DNA of 64,000 nucleotides from Odobenus rosmarus divergens. Its lineage: Eukaryota > Chordata > Mammalia > Carnivora > Odobenidae. Shown here in pieces: positions 23,699-35,190 of the stretch; the stretch's first letter is position 1; every line of letters begins with the position of its first letter. The stretch lies in the NCBI RefSeq assembly GCF_000321225.1, contig NW_004450383.1, forward strand, positions 904,545 through 968,544. Reading direction: 5' to 3'. A program made the position numbers and the translations under genes. The notes beneath the pieces are model-generated. The model saw nothing but the letters and a program-made list of their open reading frames with translations. It was not told where the DNA came from and did not search any database.

Positions 23699-23931
23699 AA
23701 AACTATCAGAACCTTGGGGCGCCTGGGTGGCTCAGCTGGTTAAGCGACGGCCTTCGGCTCAGGTCATGTTCCTGGAGTCCCGGGATCGAGTCCCACATCG
23801 GGCTCCCTGCTCAGCAGGGAGTCTGCTTCTCCCTCTGACCTTCTTCCCTCTCGTGCTTTCTAGCTCTCATTCTCTCTCTCTCTCAAATAAATAAATAAAA
23901 TCTTTAAAAAAAAAAAAACTATCAGAACCTT
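23699..23931 (+). mobile_element. sense CAN-SINE with 17-bp duplication
   Basis: The head 'ggggcgcctgggtggctcag' starts at 23716, followed by the tRNA-like body, a CT-rich stretch, AATAAA repeats and an A tail. Copies of aaaactatcagaacctt lie at 23699-23715 and 23915-23931. It is opposite in orientation to the L1 5' UTR it sits in. Confidence 0.97.
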
Positions 23932-24520
23932 GAGAACTAGCCTCAGAGCAGTCGCGGCATGGCCACAACAGTGAGGACTGGAGCCATGATGTGGGACCCC
24001 TGTGGTGGAACTCCTGGCAATAACAGAGCCTCAGAAATGCTGATTCAGAACCATGACCTGTGATCAGGGGTGTGTGACTCAGGGTAGTGGCAGTTTGGCC
24101 CCTGCAGTGACAGGTCAGAGCTACCATCTCGGATCCATGGCAAGGTGCTATGGCATTTTTATCCCAGACAGTGGGACACAGCAGTTACTGGAGCTTCTTA
24201 GGGTAGATTTTACTGCAGTAAGAGCTCCAACCCTGAGGAGGAGATGCACTGAGAGGTACTCTGGAGCAGCTACATAAACTGAGATCAGCCTTGATGGGAT
24301 ACCTCCCTAACAAAGGCTGCAAACACTCAGAGTGGTAAGCCTTGCTGGGATTTTTCTCTCCTTTTCATTATAGACTGAAACTTCCTCTGAGGGGATATCA
24401 CCTGATGTCAAGCTGCTCTTGACTGCAAATTGGGGTAATGCAAGTAATACATTTTCTGTATTTTCCTATGTGACCATCTTTAACTCATGAACTCTGCAGG
24501 GGTTTTATGCTGCTTCTCTG

Positions 24521-24769
24521 TATTCCAAAAGCTTTCTTTCTTTCTTTCTTTTTTTTAAAGATTTTATGTATTTATTTGAGAGACAGAGTGCATAGGTGAG
24601 AGAGAGCACAAGCAGGGGGAAGGTGAGGGGCACAGGGAGAAGCAGGCTCCCCACTGAGCAGGGAGCCTGATATGGGGCTTGATCCCAGGATCTGGAGATC
24701 ATGACCTGAGCCAAAGGCAGGCGCTTAACCGACTGAGCCACCCAGGAGCCCCATATTCCAAAGCTTTCT
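24521..24769 (-). mobile_element. CAN-SINE with 16-17 bp duplication
   Basis: Reverse-oriented SINE between 'tattccaaaagctttct' (24521) and 'tattccaaagctttct' (24754). A TTTC-rich stretch joins the tail. It lies near the 5' end of the antisense L1. Confidence 0.95.
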
Positions 24770-24992
24770 ACTTTATAGTTTTTTTTATTTTGGGGGAGAG
24801 ATGAGTATTAGGACCTTCTAGTCTTCCATTTTACTGATATCACCTGTCTAGAGTACATATCTTTAAAATTTTAAAATTTTCATTCCTATCCCAAAGCTTT
24901 ATTCTGTGTGCTAAATTATTATATCTAGTTGTCTCTGAAGCAATAATTTGTTAACACTGATCTTAGCAGTTGAAGACTGCATTTAAATATCC

Positions 24993-25618
24993 TCTCCCAT
25001 CCTCACACACATAGTTCAAGAACTAAAAAGAGTGGGAATGAAATTGCTTTCTAAGAATGACCCTGTAAAACAAATACAAAACAAATCTGATTTTAAATAT
25101 ACATAAGTATCATAGGGAATGAAAAAATTTTCAACTAATAAAAGTGACCAAAATAACCAAACTTTAAAGTTGTGTGGTAAGGTGGGGGTGGAGGAGTTTT
25201 TTTTCTTTTTTTTTAAGATTTTATTTATTTATTTGACAGAGACACAGCAAGAGAGGGAACACAGGCCGGGGGTGTGGGAGAGGGAGAAGCAGGCTTCCTG
25301 CTGAGCAGGGAGCCCGATGTGGGGCTTGATCCCAAGAACCTGGGATCATGACTGGAGTCAAAGGCAGATGCTTAACCGACTGAGCCACCCAGGCACCCCT
25401 GGAGGAGATGTTTCACTACAAAGCACACACATACCAGAATGATTATAGATTCTGATTTTCACAGCAGTGGTCCCAGTAATGTTCTAGAGGAAGTTGCCAT
25501 AGCTACTGGATTCATATATGGTTGTCCTAATAATGTGACTGTTCCTAAAGAAGAGATAGATGAAAAGGAGTTATGCTTAATAGATTTTAATGAATTTGAT
25601 GAATATCTGTACATATAG
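24993..25618 (+). pseudogene. broken coding-like remnant, gene not recognised
   Basis: Three pieces read like protein on the plus strand. Piece 1 (24993-25103) is open and contains 'VQELKRVGMKLLSKNDPVKQ', ending in a stop. Piece 2, in the same frame from 25119, contains 'KKFSTNKSDQNNQTLKLCGK' and is cut by a CAN-SINE. Piece 3, shifted in frame after SINE removal, runs from an ATG at 25439 to a stop at 25616-25618 (59 codons), with 'ATGFIYGCPNN' and an acidic end 'LIDFNEFDEYLYI'. Codon use and composition look protein-like and differ from the surrounding AT-rich DNA. I do not recognise the family. There is no A tail or duplication that I can identify, so a processed copy, a dead exon or chance are all possible. 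With two stops, a frameshift and a SINE it cannot be functional as read. Confidence 0.35.
25189..25407 (-). mobile_element. CAN-SINE in the coding-like remnant
   Basis: Reverse-oriented SINE (25197-25399) flanked by 'tggaggag' at 25189 and 25400. It has the younger head 'accgactgagccacccaggc'. A 61-codon plus-strand open frame enters it from the left and is a composite artefact. Confidence 0.94.
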
Positions 25619-25689
25619 TTGCATAATTTTATTTGATAGGTGTTTAGCCTGAAAGTGCACCGTGTTTGATTTGGGCCCACCTACTAGGG

Positions 25690-26065
25690 CTGGTGCACTC
25701 TGACATTTTTTATTTTAGCAGAGAATATGTAGACCCAACCCTACTACTAGTTACTACTTGCCACTTGATTTTGTCATAAGAGCATCTCAGACTCTGTCTA
25801 CATTTGAAATAACAATCATTTCCCTAACTATAGTCCTTCTCCTTTATCATAGATACTGTTTCCAACTTCCACAGACACCTCAGAGTCATTTTGACTCCTC
25901 CTTTAACTTAAAATTTACTTGTGTAATCAAATGTAAAACCCTGCCAATTTTATCTTCTAGACATTTTTTTAAACATCAGTTCTTTCAAACATAATACTGT
26001 AACAGCTTTGTCATTGGTAGTCTGATTAACTTTGTCACTCTCAAATCCAGTCTGTTTCCTGAGAT
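25690..26065. other. unassigned sequence, possible old repeat
   Basis: Pyrimidine-rich and T-rich DNA. 'cacctcagagtcattttgactcctcc' recalls reverse L2-class repeats, but the match is too weak to assign. Confidence 0.3.
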
Positions 26066-26293
26066 CCCCAAAAGAAATATTTTTTTTAAAGATTTTTATT
26101 TATTTATTTGACAGAGATAGACACAGTGAGAGCAGGAACACAAGCAGGGGGAGTGGGAGAGGGAGAAGCAGGCTTCCTGTGGAGCAGGGAGCCCGATGCA
26201 CGGCTTGATCCCAGAATCCTGGGATCATGACCTGAGCCCAAGGCAGACACTCAATGACTGAGCCACCCGGGCACCCCCCAAAAGAAATATTTT
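26066..26293 (-). mobile_element. CAN-SINE with 18-bp duplication
   Basis: Reverse-oriented SINE between two copies of ccccaaaagaaatattt(t) at 26066-26083 and 26276-26293. The head reads 'gactgagccacccgggcacc'. Young-looking copy. Confidence 0.97.
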
Positions 26294-27300
26294 ATTAATT
26301 TTCCTAAATCTACAATTACATCTTCATTATCTACAAAAAAGCTAAGGTCTCTCTTGTAACTATCTTTTCACTTCTTCCCCCAACCACTTTTCTAAATAAT
26401 AGTAACATGGAAAGCTTCATGATGTTGATTTCAAATACAAAGCCACCCAAATCCAGACTATCTGATTTCACTGTCTAACTTTTACTGTGGCTAACGTACA
26501 TATACACACACCAATAACTGCATGAGATTTATTGACTAAATTGACTATAAAGTTTTATTGACTATAAAGCTATAAAGCAGTATGAAAACAGTAGTACCCA
26601 ATTCAAAAGACTGTTACAAGAATCAAATGAGGTACTACATAAAAATTCTATGAAGCATTCAATAAATATTAAACTATAATCATATTTATTGATCAACTTG
26701 TATATCCCAATCATTGAACTGCGGGTATATCATGTGAGTTAATTCACCTGCTTTGTTCCAAGATTCTGGATCAATTCTACAAGAACTCATTCTGTATAGG
26801 TTAAAGAATAGATATTTTTTAAGGGACAACAAATGCACACAGGGCAAGATTCAACAAGAGAAGACAGGGAGTTAAGTGCCCAGATCTTCTCATTACCCAC
26901 TCCCGCCACCACCCCAACCATGAGGTATTCCAGCACCAGGGTTTTCTGAGCCCTTAGTATGAAAATGTTCTCCTTTTGTGGGATTTCTCTTTTCTGTTAC
27001 TTTCCGTTCTCATGGGACAGTGAGGACAGCACTCTCATCTATCAGGAATATTAAGGCCGTTTGGTGCCAGAAGCTTTAAATGGAGTTTGCCAGTTGTTTA
27101 TCGAGAATTGGTTGGGATGCCAGCCTCCAATCACCATGAAACCTTGGTAGCTGATACATATATTTTGAGCAGAGGAATGGCATGATATGAGTTCAGGATT
27201 ACATTGTCAACTGTTTTCATAGTTAAAAGAGCAGGGAGAATGTGTTGACATTTGCAAAATATAGGTACATAATACCTTTCATCCCTGTGACTTTTTCATT
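26294..27300. other. unassigned sequence with a probable MIR at 26450-26680
   Basis: The part 26450-26680 keeps MIR landmarks: 'aaatccagactatctgatttc', 'acaagaatcaaatgaggtac', and 'gaagcattcaataaatatta' at the 3' end, with an AT-rich interruption. The rest, including a GC-richer patch at 26.85-27.2 kb, holds nothing I can name. Confidence 0.5.
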
Positions 27301-29864
27301 CCCTAATTAGAAGCCTATACCTCCCATTCCCCTTCACCCATTTTGTCTAACCCCTACCCACCTCCCCTCTGGCAACTACCAGTTTGTTCTCCTATATTCA
27401 TAGATCTGTTTCTTTCTTTCTTTGTTTTGCTTTTTAGATTCTATATAAGTTAAGTCATATAGTATTTGTCTTTCTGACTTATTTTACTTAATATAAGACA
27501 TTCTAGGTCCATCCATGTTGTTGCAAACTGCAAGATCTGATCTAATAGCGGAGTAGTATTCCATTGTGTGTATGAGTATATCTTTATCCATTCATCAATC
27601 AATGCACACTTAGATTCCTTCCATATTTTGGCTATTATAAATAATTCTGCAATAAACATAGGGGTGCATATGTCTTTTTAAGTTAATGTTTTTGGTTTTT
27701 TTGGCTATATACCTCATAATGGAATTACTGAATCATATGCTATTTCTGTTCTTTTGAGGAACTTCCATACTATTTTCCACAGTGGCTTCACCAAATTACA
27801 TTCCCACCAACATCACACAAGGTTTCTCTTTTCTCCACGTTCTAGCCAATGCTTGTTATTTCTGGTCTTTTTAATTTTGGCCATCCTAGCAGGTGTAGAT
27901 GATATCTCATTGTGGTTTTCATTTGCATTTTCCTGATGGATAGTGATTTGATCATCTTTTCATGTGTCTGTTGGCCATCTGTAAGTTTTTTTTAGGAAAA
28001 ATGTCTATTCCGGTCCTCTGCCCATTTTTTATTTGGATTTTCTTTTTGAGTTGTACAAGTTCTTTATATATTTTAGATATTAACTTCTTATTGGATATAT
28101 CATTTGCAAACATCTTCTCCCATTCAGTAGGTTGCTCTTTTGTCATGTTGATGGTTTCCATCACTGTGCAAAAGCTTTTTATTTTGATGTAGTCCCAAAA
28201 GTTTATTTTTGCTTTTGTTTCCCTTGCCTTAGTTGACATCTATAAACATTTTGCTAAGGCCTATATAAAAGACATTACTGCCTCTATTTTCTTTTAGGAT
28301 ACTTGTGGTTTCATGTCTCACATTTAGGTCCTTAATCCATTTTTAATTTATTTTTGTGTATGGTGTAAGAAAGTGGCCAGTTTCATTCTTTTGCATGAAG
28401 CTGTCCAGTTTTCCCAGCACCATTTACTGAAGAGACTGCCTTTCTCCATTGTATATTTTTGCCTCCTCTGTCATAGATTAATTGATCATATAAGGGAAGA
28501 TTCATTTATGCAATCTCTAATTTGTTCCATTGATCTATTGGTCAATTTTTATGCCAATACCATATTGTGTTGATTATTGCTTTGTAGTATATCTTAAAAT
28601 CTGGGATTGTGATACCTCCAGCTTTTTGTTTCTCAAGATTGCGTTTGTTATTCAAGGTCTTTTCGGTTCCATACAAATTTTAGTGTTATTTGTACTAGTT
28701 CTCTGAAAAATGCCATTGGTATTTTTGATAGGGATTGCATTGAATTTGTAGATTGCTTTGGGTGGTATGGACATTTTAACAATATTAATTCACCCATGAA
28801 CATGGAACATCTATTTATGTTCAATTTCTTTCACCAATGTTTTATAGTTTTCAGAGTAGAGGTCTTTCACCTCCTTGGTTAAGTTTATTCCTGGTATTTG
28901 GCGGTTTTCTGGTGCAATTATAAATTGTTTTTCTCTTTTTGCTCCTTTGTTATTAATGTGTAGAAACTCAACAGATTTCTGTATAATTTGTATCCTATAG
29001 CTTTACTAAATTCATTTACTACTTCTAATAGTTTTTTGATGGAGTCTTTAGGACTTTCTATGTATAGTATCATGTCATCTATAAATAGTGACAGTTTTAC
29101 TTCTTCCTTACCAATTTGGATGTCTTTTATTTTTCTTTTCTTGTCCCTGATCTTAAAGGAAAAGCTCTGTTTTTCAATATTATGATGTTAGCTGTGGGTG
29201 TGTCAGATATGGTCTCTTTATGTTGAGATCTAATCCCTCAAAACCCATTTGGGAATATTTTTTATTATGAACAGATGTTGAATTTTGTCAAATGCTTTTG
29301 CCTCTATTGAGATCATATTTTTATTCTTTACTTTGTTAATGTAGTGTATCATGTTGATTGATTTGTGGATATTGAATCACTCTTGCATCCTTAGAATAAA
29401 TCCCATTTGCTTGTGGTGAATGATCCTTTCAATCTATTGTTGAATGCAGTTTGCTGATATTTTGTTGAAGATTTTTGCATCTATGTTCATCAGGGATATT
29501 GGCTGATAGTTTCTTTTTTCATAGTATCTGTCTAGTTTTGGTATCAGGATAATGTTGGCTTCATAGAATGTATTTAGAACTTTTTTTTTCCTTTTCCATT
29601 TTTTGGAATAGTTTGAGGAGACTAGGCATTAACTCTTTTTTAAATGTTTTATAGAACTTACCCATGAATCCATCTGGTCCTGGACTTTTGATTGTTAGGA
29701 GGTTTTGTTTTAATTACCAATTCAATTTTGTTACTAGTAATTTGTTCAGATTTTCTTTCTTCTTCAGTTTTGGAAGAACATGTTTCTAGGAATTTGTCCA
29801 TTTCCCCTAGGTTGTCCTACTTGTTATCCTATAAATTTTTGTAGTAGTCTTAGTGATTACTTCT

Positions 29865-30080
29865 CCTCTTCCTTTTTTTTTTTTTAAAATTTATTTATTT
29901 GAGAGAGAGAGAATGAGAGAGAGAGAGAGTACATGAGAGGGCAGAGGGTCAGAGGGAGAAGCAGCCTCCTTTGCTGAGCAGGGAGCCTGATGTGGGACTC
30001 GATCCCGGGACTCCGGGATCATGACCTGAGCCGAAGGCAGTCGCTTAACCAACTGAGCCACCCAGGTGCCCACCTCTTCC
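29865..30080 (-). mobile_element. CAN-SINE inside L1
   Basis: Reverse-oriented SINE (about 29873-30072) with 'cctcttcc' at both flanks. Subfamily with the GA-rich part 'gagagagagaatgagagaga' and 'gaaggcagtcgcttaaccaa' head. Confidence 0.94.
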
Positions 30081-30093
30081 ATTTTTGATTGAG

Positions 30094-30318
30094 TTCTCTC
30101 TCTTTTTTTATTTTTTTTAAAGATTTTATTTATTTATTTGAGAGAGAGAATGAGAGAGAGAGAGTGCATGAGAGGGGGAGGGTCAGAGGGAGAAGCAGAC
30201 TCCCTGCCGAGCAGGGAGCCCGATGCAGGACTCGATCCCGGGACTCCAGGATCATGACCTGAGCTGAAGGCAGTCGCTTAACGTACTAAGCCACCCAGGT
30301 GCCCTCTCTCTCTTTTTT
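30094..30318 (-). mobile_element. second CAN-SINE 40 bp from the first
   Basis: Reverse-oriented SINE (about 30111-30304) flanked by 'tctctctcttttttt' on both sides. It is the same subfamily as its neighbour at 29.87 kb but has its own duplication, so it is an independent insertion and not a tandem duplicate. Confidence 0.94.
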
Positions 30319-31030
30319 TTAATTGATGAGTCTGCTAAAGGTCTGAGAATGTTTGTTTTTTCAAAGAACCACTTCTTGGTTTCGTTGACCTTCTCTATTG
30401 TTTTCTTTTAGTCTCTCATTTATTTCTGCTCTGGTCTTTATTATTTCCTTCCTTCTACTGTGGGCTTTGTTCTTTTTCTAGTTCCTTTAGGTATTAGGTT
30501 GGATTGTTTGAGATTTTTTTTTTTGTTTCTTGAGGTAGGCCTGTGTTGATATAAATTTCCCTCTTAAAACTGCTTACACTGCACCCCAAAGATTTTGGAC
30601 CTTTGTGTTTTCATTTTCAGTGTCCATGTATTTTTTTTTTTTTTAATTTCCTCTGTGATTCCTTTGTTGACTTATTGGTTTAGTAGCATGTTGTTTAGCC
30701 TCCGTGTATTTGTGTTCTTCCCAGTTGTTTTCTTGTAATTGAGTTCTAGTTCATACCACTGTAGTTGGAAAAAGTGCTTGATATGATTTCAGTCTTAAAT
30801 ATATTGAGACTTTTCTGTGGCCTAACATGTAATGCATAGTGGAGAATATTCCATGTGCACTTAAAAAATGAATATTCTGAGTTTTGTGGACGAAATTATA
30901 TTTATCTGTTGAGTCCCGCTGGTCTAATGTGTCATTCAAAGCAACTGTTTCCTTGCTGACTTTCTGCCTAGATGATCTAACCATTAATGAAGGTGGGTGT
31001 TAAGGTCCCTCACTATTAATGTATGTTCTG

Positions 31031-31447
31031 TGAAAGGGAGGTATATGTAAAACCACTTCCAAAGGATGAAGGAGCTATAACACCAAAAATAAAGGCCGCC
31101 AAGTCCAGCATGACAAGAAATGGTTTATTAAGGGGACTTTCACCAGAAGTATGTCTTGGGTGGCCTTGAGACAAGTAGATCTCTGCAACCCCACCTCCCA
31201 AAAGACTTGCTTTTATAGCCCTAGAGGATGAGGAGTAGATACTGGGATGCCATCCAGGAAAAGAATGTTTGAGAATAGTTGTGTGTCATAGTTGTATAAT
31301 GGATCAGATTAAGGACAATATGACCTAAATGTGTACCTAAGGTTGCAGTTAACAAAAGGAAATAATATGAGGAGGGAGGGCTGTGCTCCAGGTCACAAAG
31401 CAATTATCATGGTAGATTTCTCCAAGAAAACATTAGTTTGGTTCACA
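31031..31447 (-). mobile_element. solo LTR of an endogenous retrovirus, antisense
   Basis: A 417-bp block starts TGTGAA and ends TTCACA on the plus strand, a perfect 6-bp inverted terminal pair typical of LTRs. On the minus strand there is a TATA-like ctataaaa (complement at 31211-31218) and, about 85 bp downstream, an AATAAA signal (complement at 31124-31129), the usual U3-R layout. L1 ORF2 reads on both sides. No internal proviral sequence remains, so it is a recombined solo LTR with no coding capacity. The duplication is unclear, with 'tgtat' against 'atat' near the edges. Family not named. Confidence 0.8.
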
Positions 31448-32195
31448 AAATATATTACTGTTAATTTTTCCTTTTATGTCTGTTAATATTTGCTTTATGT
31501 ACTTAAGATACTACAATATTGGGTACATAGATATTTACAATTGTTATCCTTTTGTTGGATTTATCCTTCTATTATGCAATGCTATTCTTTGTCTTTTGTT
31601 ACAGTTTTTGTTTTAAAGTCTAATTTGTCAGATATAAGTATCATCACACCAACTTTTTTTTTTTTTTTTTAATTTTGCTTACATTTGCTTGGAGTATCTT
31701 TTATCCACCTCTTCACTTTCAGTCTGTATGTGTCCTTAGGTCTTAGATGAGTCTCCTGTAAGCAGGATACAGATGTATAGATGGATCTTATGTTTTAATC
31801 CATTCTCCCCCTATGTCTTTTGGAACATTCATACCATTTACATTGTTTTTTTCTGGTTGCTTTTGCAGTTCTTCTCTGTTCTTTCTTCTCTTGCTCTCCT
31901 TGTGAATCTATTATAGGTTTTTAGTTGTTACCATGAGGTTCATATATTGCCCATCACAAGTTTGAACACATTCTTAAAGAATTACATTTTTACCACCCTC
32001 TAAGTTATGTAATGTCATATTTTACATTTTTATTTTTTGAGTCCCTTTACCTAATTTTTTAGATATAATTAATTTTTCTACCTTTGATTTTTACCTTTCA
32101 TACTGACTTTAAAGTGATTACTACATTTACTGTATGTTTGCTTTTACTCATGAAATTTTTTTTTATAATTCCTTCTAATTATCACCTTTCCCTTC

Positions 32196-32273
32196 AAGGA
32201 GTTTCCCAGACAAATGAAAGTTAAAGAAGTTCATCACCACTAAGCCAGCCTTACAAGAAATTTTAAAGGGACT
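32196..32273. other. local inversion inside antisense L1 ORF1
   Basis: About 72 bp reads in L1 sense orientation ('gttcatcaccactaagccag', 'ttacaagaaattttaaaggg') while the flanks read antisense ('ctttatctctccttcaattc'). Reverse-complementing the block restores the order seen in the other antisense copies at about 18.36-18.46 kb and 21.66-21.74 kb. Confidence 0.8.
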
Positions 32274-32812
32274 TCTTTATCTCTCCTTCAATTCTGAATG
32301 ATAACCTTGCTGGGAAGAGTATTCTTTGTTGTTGGCTTTTTCCTTTCAGTGCTATGAATATATTATGCCACTCCCTATTGGTCAGCTGAAAAATCAGCTG
32401 ATATCCTTATGAGGTTTTCTTTTTTTTTTTTTTTTAACTTTACTACTTGCTTCTCTTTAATTTCTAGCATTTTAATTATTATGGGTCATTGTATGGAACT
32501 CCTTTGATTTAACTTGTTTGGAACTCTGCTTCATGAATCTAGATATCTGTGTTCCCTAGGTTAGGAAAGTTTTTAGCTATTATTTCTTCAAATAAGTTTT
32601 CTGCCCTTTTCTCTCTCTCTTCCTCTGGGACCTTTATAATGCTAATGTTTGTTCACTTAATGTTGCCCAAGAAATCCTTTACCCTACCCTCATTTGTTTT
32701 TTTTGTTTTTACTGTTCAGGTAGGGCACTTTCCATTACCCTTTCAGATCCCTGAACCAGTTTTTTGTTTTTTTTTTTTGCATCCTCTAATCTGTTAAATT
32801 CCCTGTAGTGCC

Positions 32813-33045
32813 TTTTTTTAAAAGTTTGTTTGTTTTGTTTTTCTTTGAAGGGAGAGTGTAGGCAGAGGGTGAGAGAGAATCCAAAGCAGACTCTATGCTG
32901 AGCACAGAACCCAATGCAGGGTTTGATCTCAGGACCCTGAGATCATGACCCAGGCAGAAACCAAGAGTCTGATGCTTATCCAATTGAGCCAACCAGGCAC
33001 CACTACCCACCCCCCCACACACACCTTCTAGTGCATTTTTGATAT
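32813..33045 (-). mobile_element. diverged CAN-SINE in L1 5' region
   Basis: Older reverse SINE with a degenerate T-rich tail and head 'aattgagccaaccaggcacc', bounded by 'gtagtgccttttt' and 'ctagtgcattttt'. A C-rich run at about 33.01 kb follows the head. Confidence 0.85.
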
Positions 33046-34041
33046 CAGTTATTATAGTCTTCATTTCTGGTTGAAGGGCGCCCTGGTGGGATGACTGAAG
33101 TAGGTACAAGCTGAGTTCTCTGAGGACACTGAGTTCAGGGGGCACTCTGGTGGATGCATGGAGTTGAGTTGGGTGCAGGCAGGGGTGTCCTGGGGTGCTT
33201 CACACAGAGGGTGCTCTGATACGGTTCAGGAGTCGAAATGTTGAATACTTTTTCATTTAACAGTTGGCCACTTGTATATTTTCTTTGTAAAAATGTCTAT
33301 TCAGAGACCCTTGACCATTTTTTCTTTTTTTTTTTGCTATAGAATTGTGAGTTTCTCATATATTTTTGATATGAACTCCTTATCAGATATATGGATTGCA
33401 AGTATTTTCTCCCATTTGGTAGGCTATCTTTTCATCTTGTTTCCTTTGATGTGCAAAGGCTTTTTACTTTTATATAATCCCACTTGTCTAGTTTTGCTTT
33501 TCCTGTCATATCCAAAAAATTATTGCCTAGACCAATGTCCATGAGCTTTTTATTTCTTTCTAGTAATTTGTCTGACATTTTGTTGATTGTTGTATTTAGT
33601 GGAAGATACAGGTCCAATTTCATTTTTTCTGCATGTGGATAACAAGTTTTCTCAGCACCATTTGTTGAAGATGTCATCTTTTCCCCATTTGTGTTCTTGG
33701 CACCCTTGTTGATCAGTCAACCAAAGAAGCTTGAATTTTTCTGGGCTCTCCAATCTATTCCACTTGGCCTTATGACTGTTTTATGAGAGTACTCTACTCT
33801 TTTAATTATTATAGCTTTATAATATCATCTTAAACCAAGGAGTATAATGCCTCTAGCCCTATTATTCCTCAATATTGCTTTGGCTATTTGGAGTATTTTA
33901 GGATTCCAAATGATTTTCAGATGTTTTTACTATTTCTATAAATAATGCATTTGAGATTTTGATATGGCATTGAATCTATGAATCACTTTGGGTAGTTAGG
34001 ACATTTTATTTGTTGTTTTTCTAGTTCCTTAAAATCTAAAG

Positions 34042-34335
34042 TTAGGCTGTTTGCTTTCACTCAGATGTGGAATTTAAGAAACAAAACAGATGCATAGGGG
34101 AAGGGGGGGGAAAGAAAGGGAAGTAAACCCTAAGAGACTCTTAACTATAGAGAACAAATTGAGGGTTAATGGAGGGAAGGTGGGTGGGGATGGGCTAAAT
34201 GGATGATAGGTGTTAAAGAGCACTGGGTGTTATATGAAGGTGATGAGTCACTAAATTCTCCTGAAACCAGTATTACACTATATGTTAACTAACTAGAATT
34301 TAAATAAAATTTGAAAAAGAAATTTAGGCTGTTTG
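34042..34335 (+). mobile_element. sense L1 3' end with 12-bp duplication
   Basis: A 5'-truncated carnivore L1 3' UTR (34054-34323) contains 'ctatagagaacaaattgagg', 'gagcactgggtgttatatga' and 'atgttaactaactagaattt'. Perfect copies of ttaggctgtttg lie at 34042-34053 and 34324-34335. Opposite to its host L1. Confidence 0.93.
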
Positions 34336-35011
34336 AGATTTTTATTTTTTTTATAATGTAGGTATTTAAAACAATAAACTTCCCTACTAACTTCCTTAGT
34401 AATGCTCTTACTGCATCCCATAAGTTTGGGGAAGTTGCATTTTCACATTTGTCTTAGGTATTTTAAAATTCTTTTGTGATTTCTTCTTTTACCCAGTGAT
34501 TAAGCATGTGTTGTTAAGTTTCTATATTTTTGTGAATTTTCCTGTTTTCTGTTATTGATTTCTAGTTTCATTCCATTGTGTTCTGAGAAGATATACAGTA
34601 CTATTTCAATCTTAAATTTGTTAAGACTTATTTTGTGATCTAACATATAGTCTCTCTCATAGAACATTCTGTGTGCTTGAGAAGAAAATATATTCTGCAG
34701 ATGTTGGATGGGAAATTCTGTTTATGTCTCTTAGGTCTATGTTGTTTATAGTGTTTAAGTGCACTGTTTTATTACTGATTTTTTTGCCTGGATGTTCTAT
34801 CCATAATTTAAAGTAGGGTATTTAAGTCTCCCACTATAACTGAATTGCTATTAATTTCTCCCTTCAGATCTGTCAATATTTGTTTTAGTTTTTTGGATTC
34901 TCTGATGATGGGTACATATATTTTTACAATTGTTATATCTTCCTGTTAAATTGAAAATTTACTATTTAATAACTTTGTCTCTAGTGACAGTTTAATTTTA
35001 TTTTTTTCTGG

Positions 35012-35190
35012 GGTGCCTGGGTGGCTCAGTTGGTTGGGCATCTGCCTTGTGCTCAGGTCATGATCTTGGGGCCATGGGATCAAGCCCTGTGTTGGGCTCC
35101 CTGCTTAGCCAAGAGTCTGCTTCTCCAACTGCCCAGTCCCCTGGCTCATGCTCTCGTGCGCTCTCTCTCAAATAAAATATTTTAAAAAAG
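35012..35190 (+). mobile_element. sense CAN-SINE, older type
   Basis: Head 'ggggtgcctgggtggctcag' at 35012, body, then 'ctctcaaataaaatatttta' tail. Lies in the antisense L1 in opposite orientation. Confidence 0.93.

Larger units (their letters stand above)
19905..24850 (-). mobile_element. antisense carnivore L1 with long 5' UTR, 3' part missing
   Basis: The copy begins abruptly inside ORF2 at the complement of the 'caggagctggttctttaaag' segment, passes the endonuclease region and ORF1 (about 21.6-23.0 kb), then continues into a GC-richer 5' UTR-like region (about 23.0-24.85 kb). The 5' UTR is unusually long here, about 1.4 kb after removing SINEs. ORF1 is interrupted by a 452-bp insertion at 22.0-22.45 kb. 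No reading frame survives. The left boundary abuts the 5' UTR of the previous L1 without a poly(T) edge. Confidence 0.82.
27310..33240 (-). mobile_element. long antisense L1 (3' UTR to 5' UTR)
   Basis: The minus strand runs 5' UTR (about 33.2-33.05 kb), ORF1 (about 32.8-31.9 kb), ORF2 (about 31.8-27.45 kb) and 3' UTR (to about 27.31 kb). Minus-strand peptides include 'FWDYIKIKSFCTVMETINMT' and 'KEQPTEWEKMFANDISNKKL' near 28.1 kb, both from the ORF2 C-terminal third. Many stops and shifts make it dead. It is interrupted by CAN-SINEs at 29.87, 30.11 and 32.82 kb and by a 417-bp LTR at 31.03 kb, and it carries a local inversion at about 32.2 kb. Confidence 0.9.

Noticed and set aside
23716..23790. 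CAN-SINE heads as functional tRNA genes
   Set aside because: The heads are tRNA-derived but do not form a complete cloverleaf. All copies are SINEs with tails and target-site duplications.
23580..23894. 104-codon plus-strand frame with a 'WGAWVAQLVKRRPSAQ' segment
   Set aside because: The segment is the translation of the CAN-SINE head, which recurs as a peptide wherever this SINE is in frame (for example 17.8, 29.9 and 35.6 kb).
32786..33145. 119-codon minus-strand frame
   Set aside because: It is a composite of a reverse CAN-SINE and L1 5' UTR sequence.
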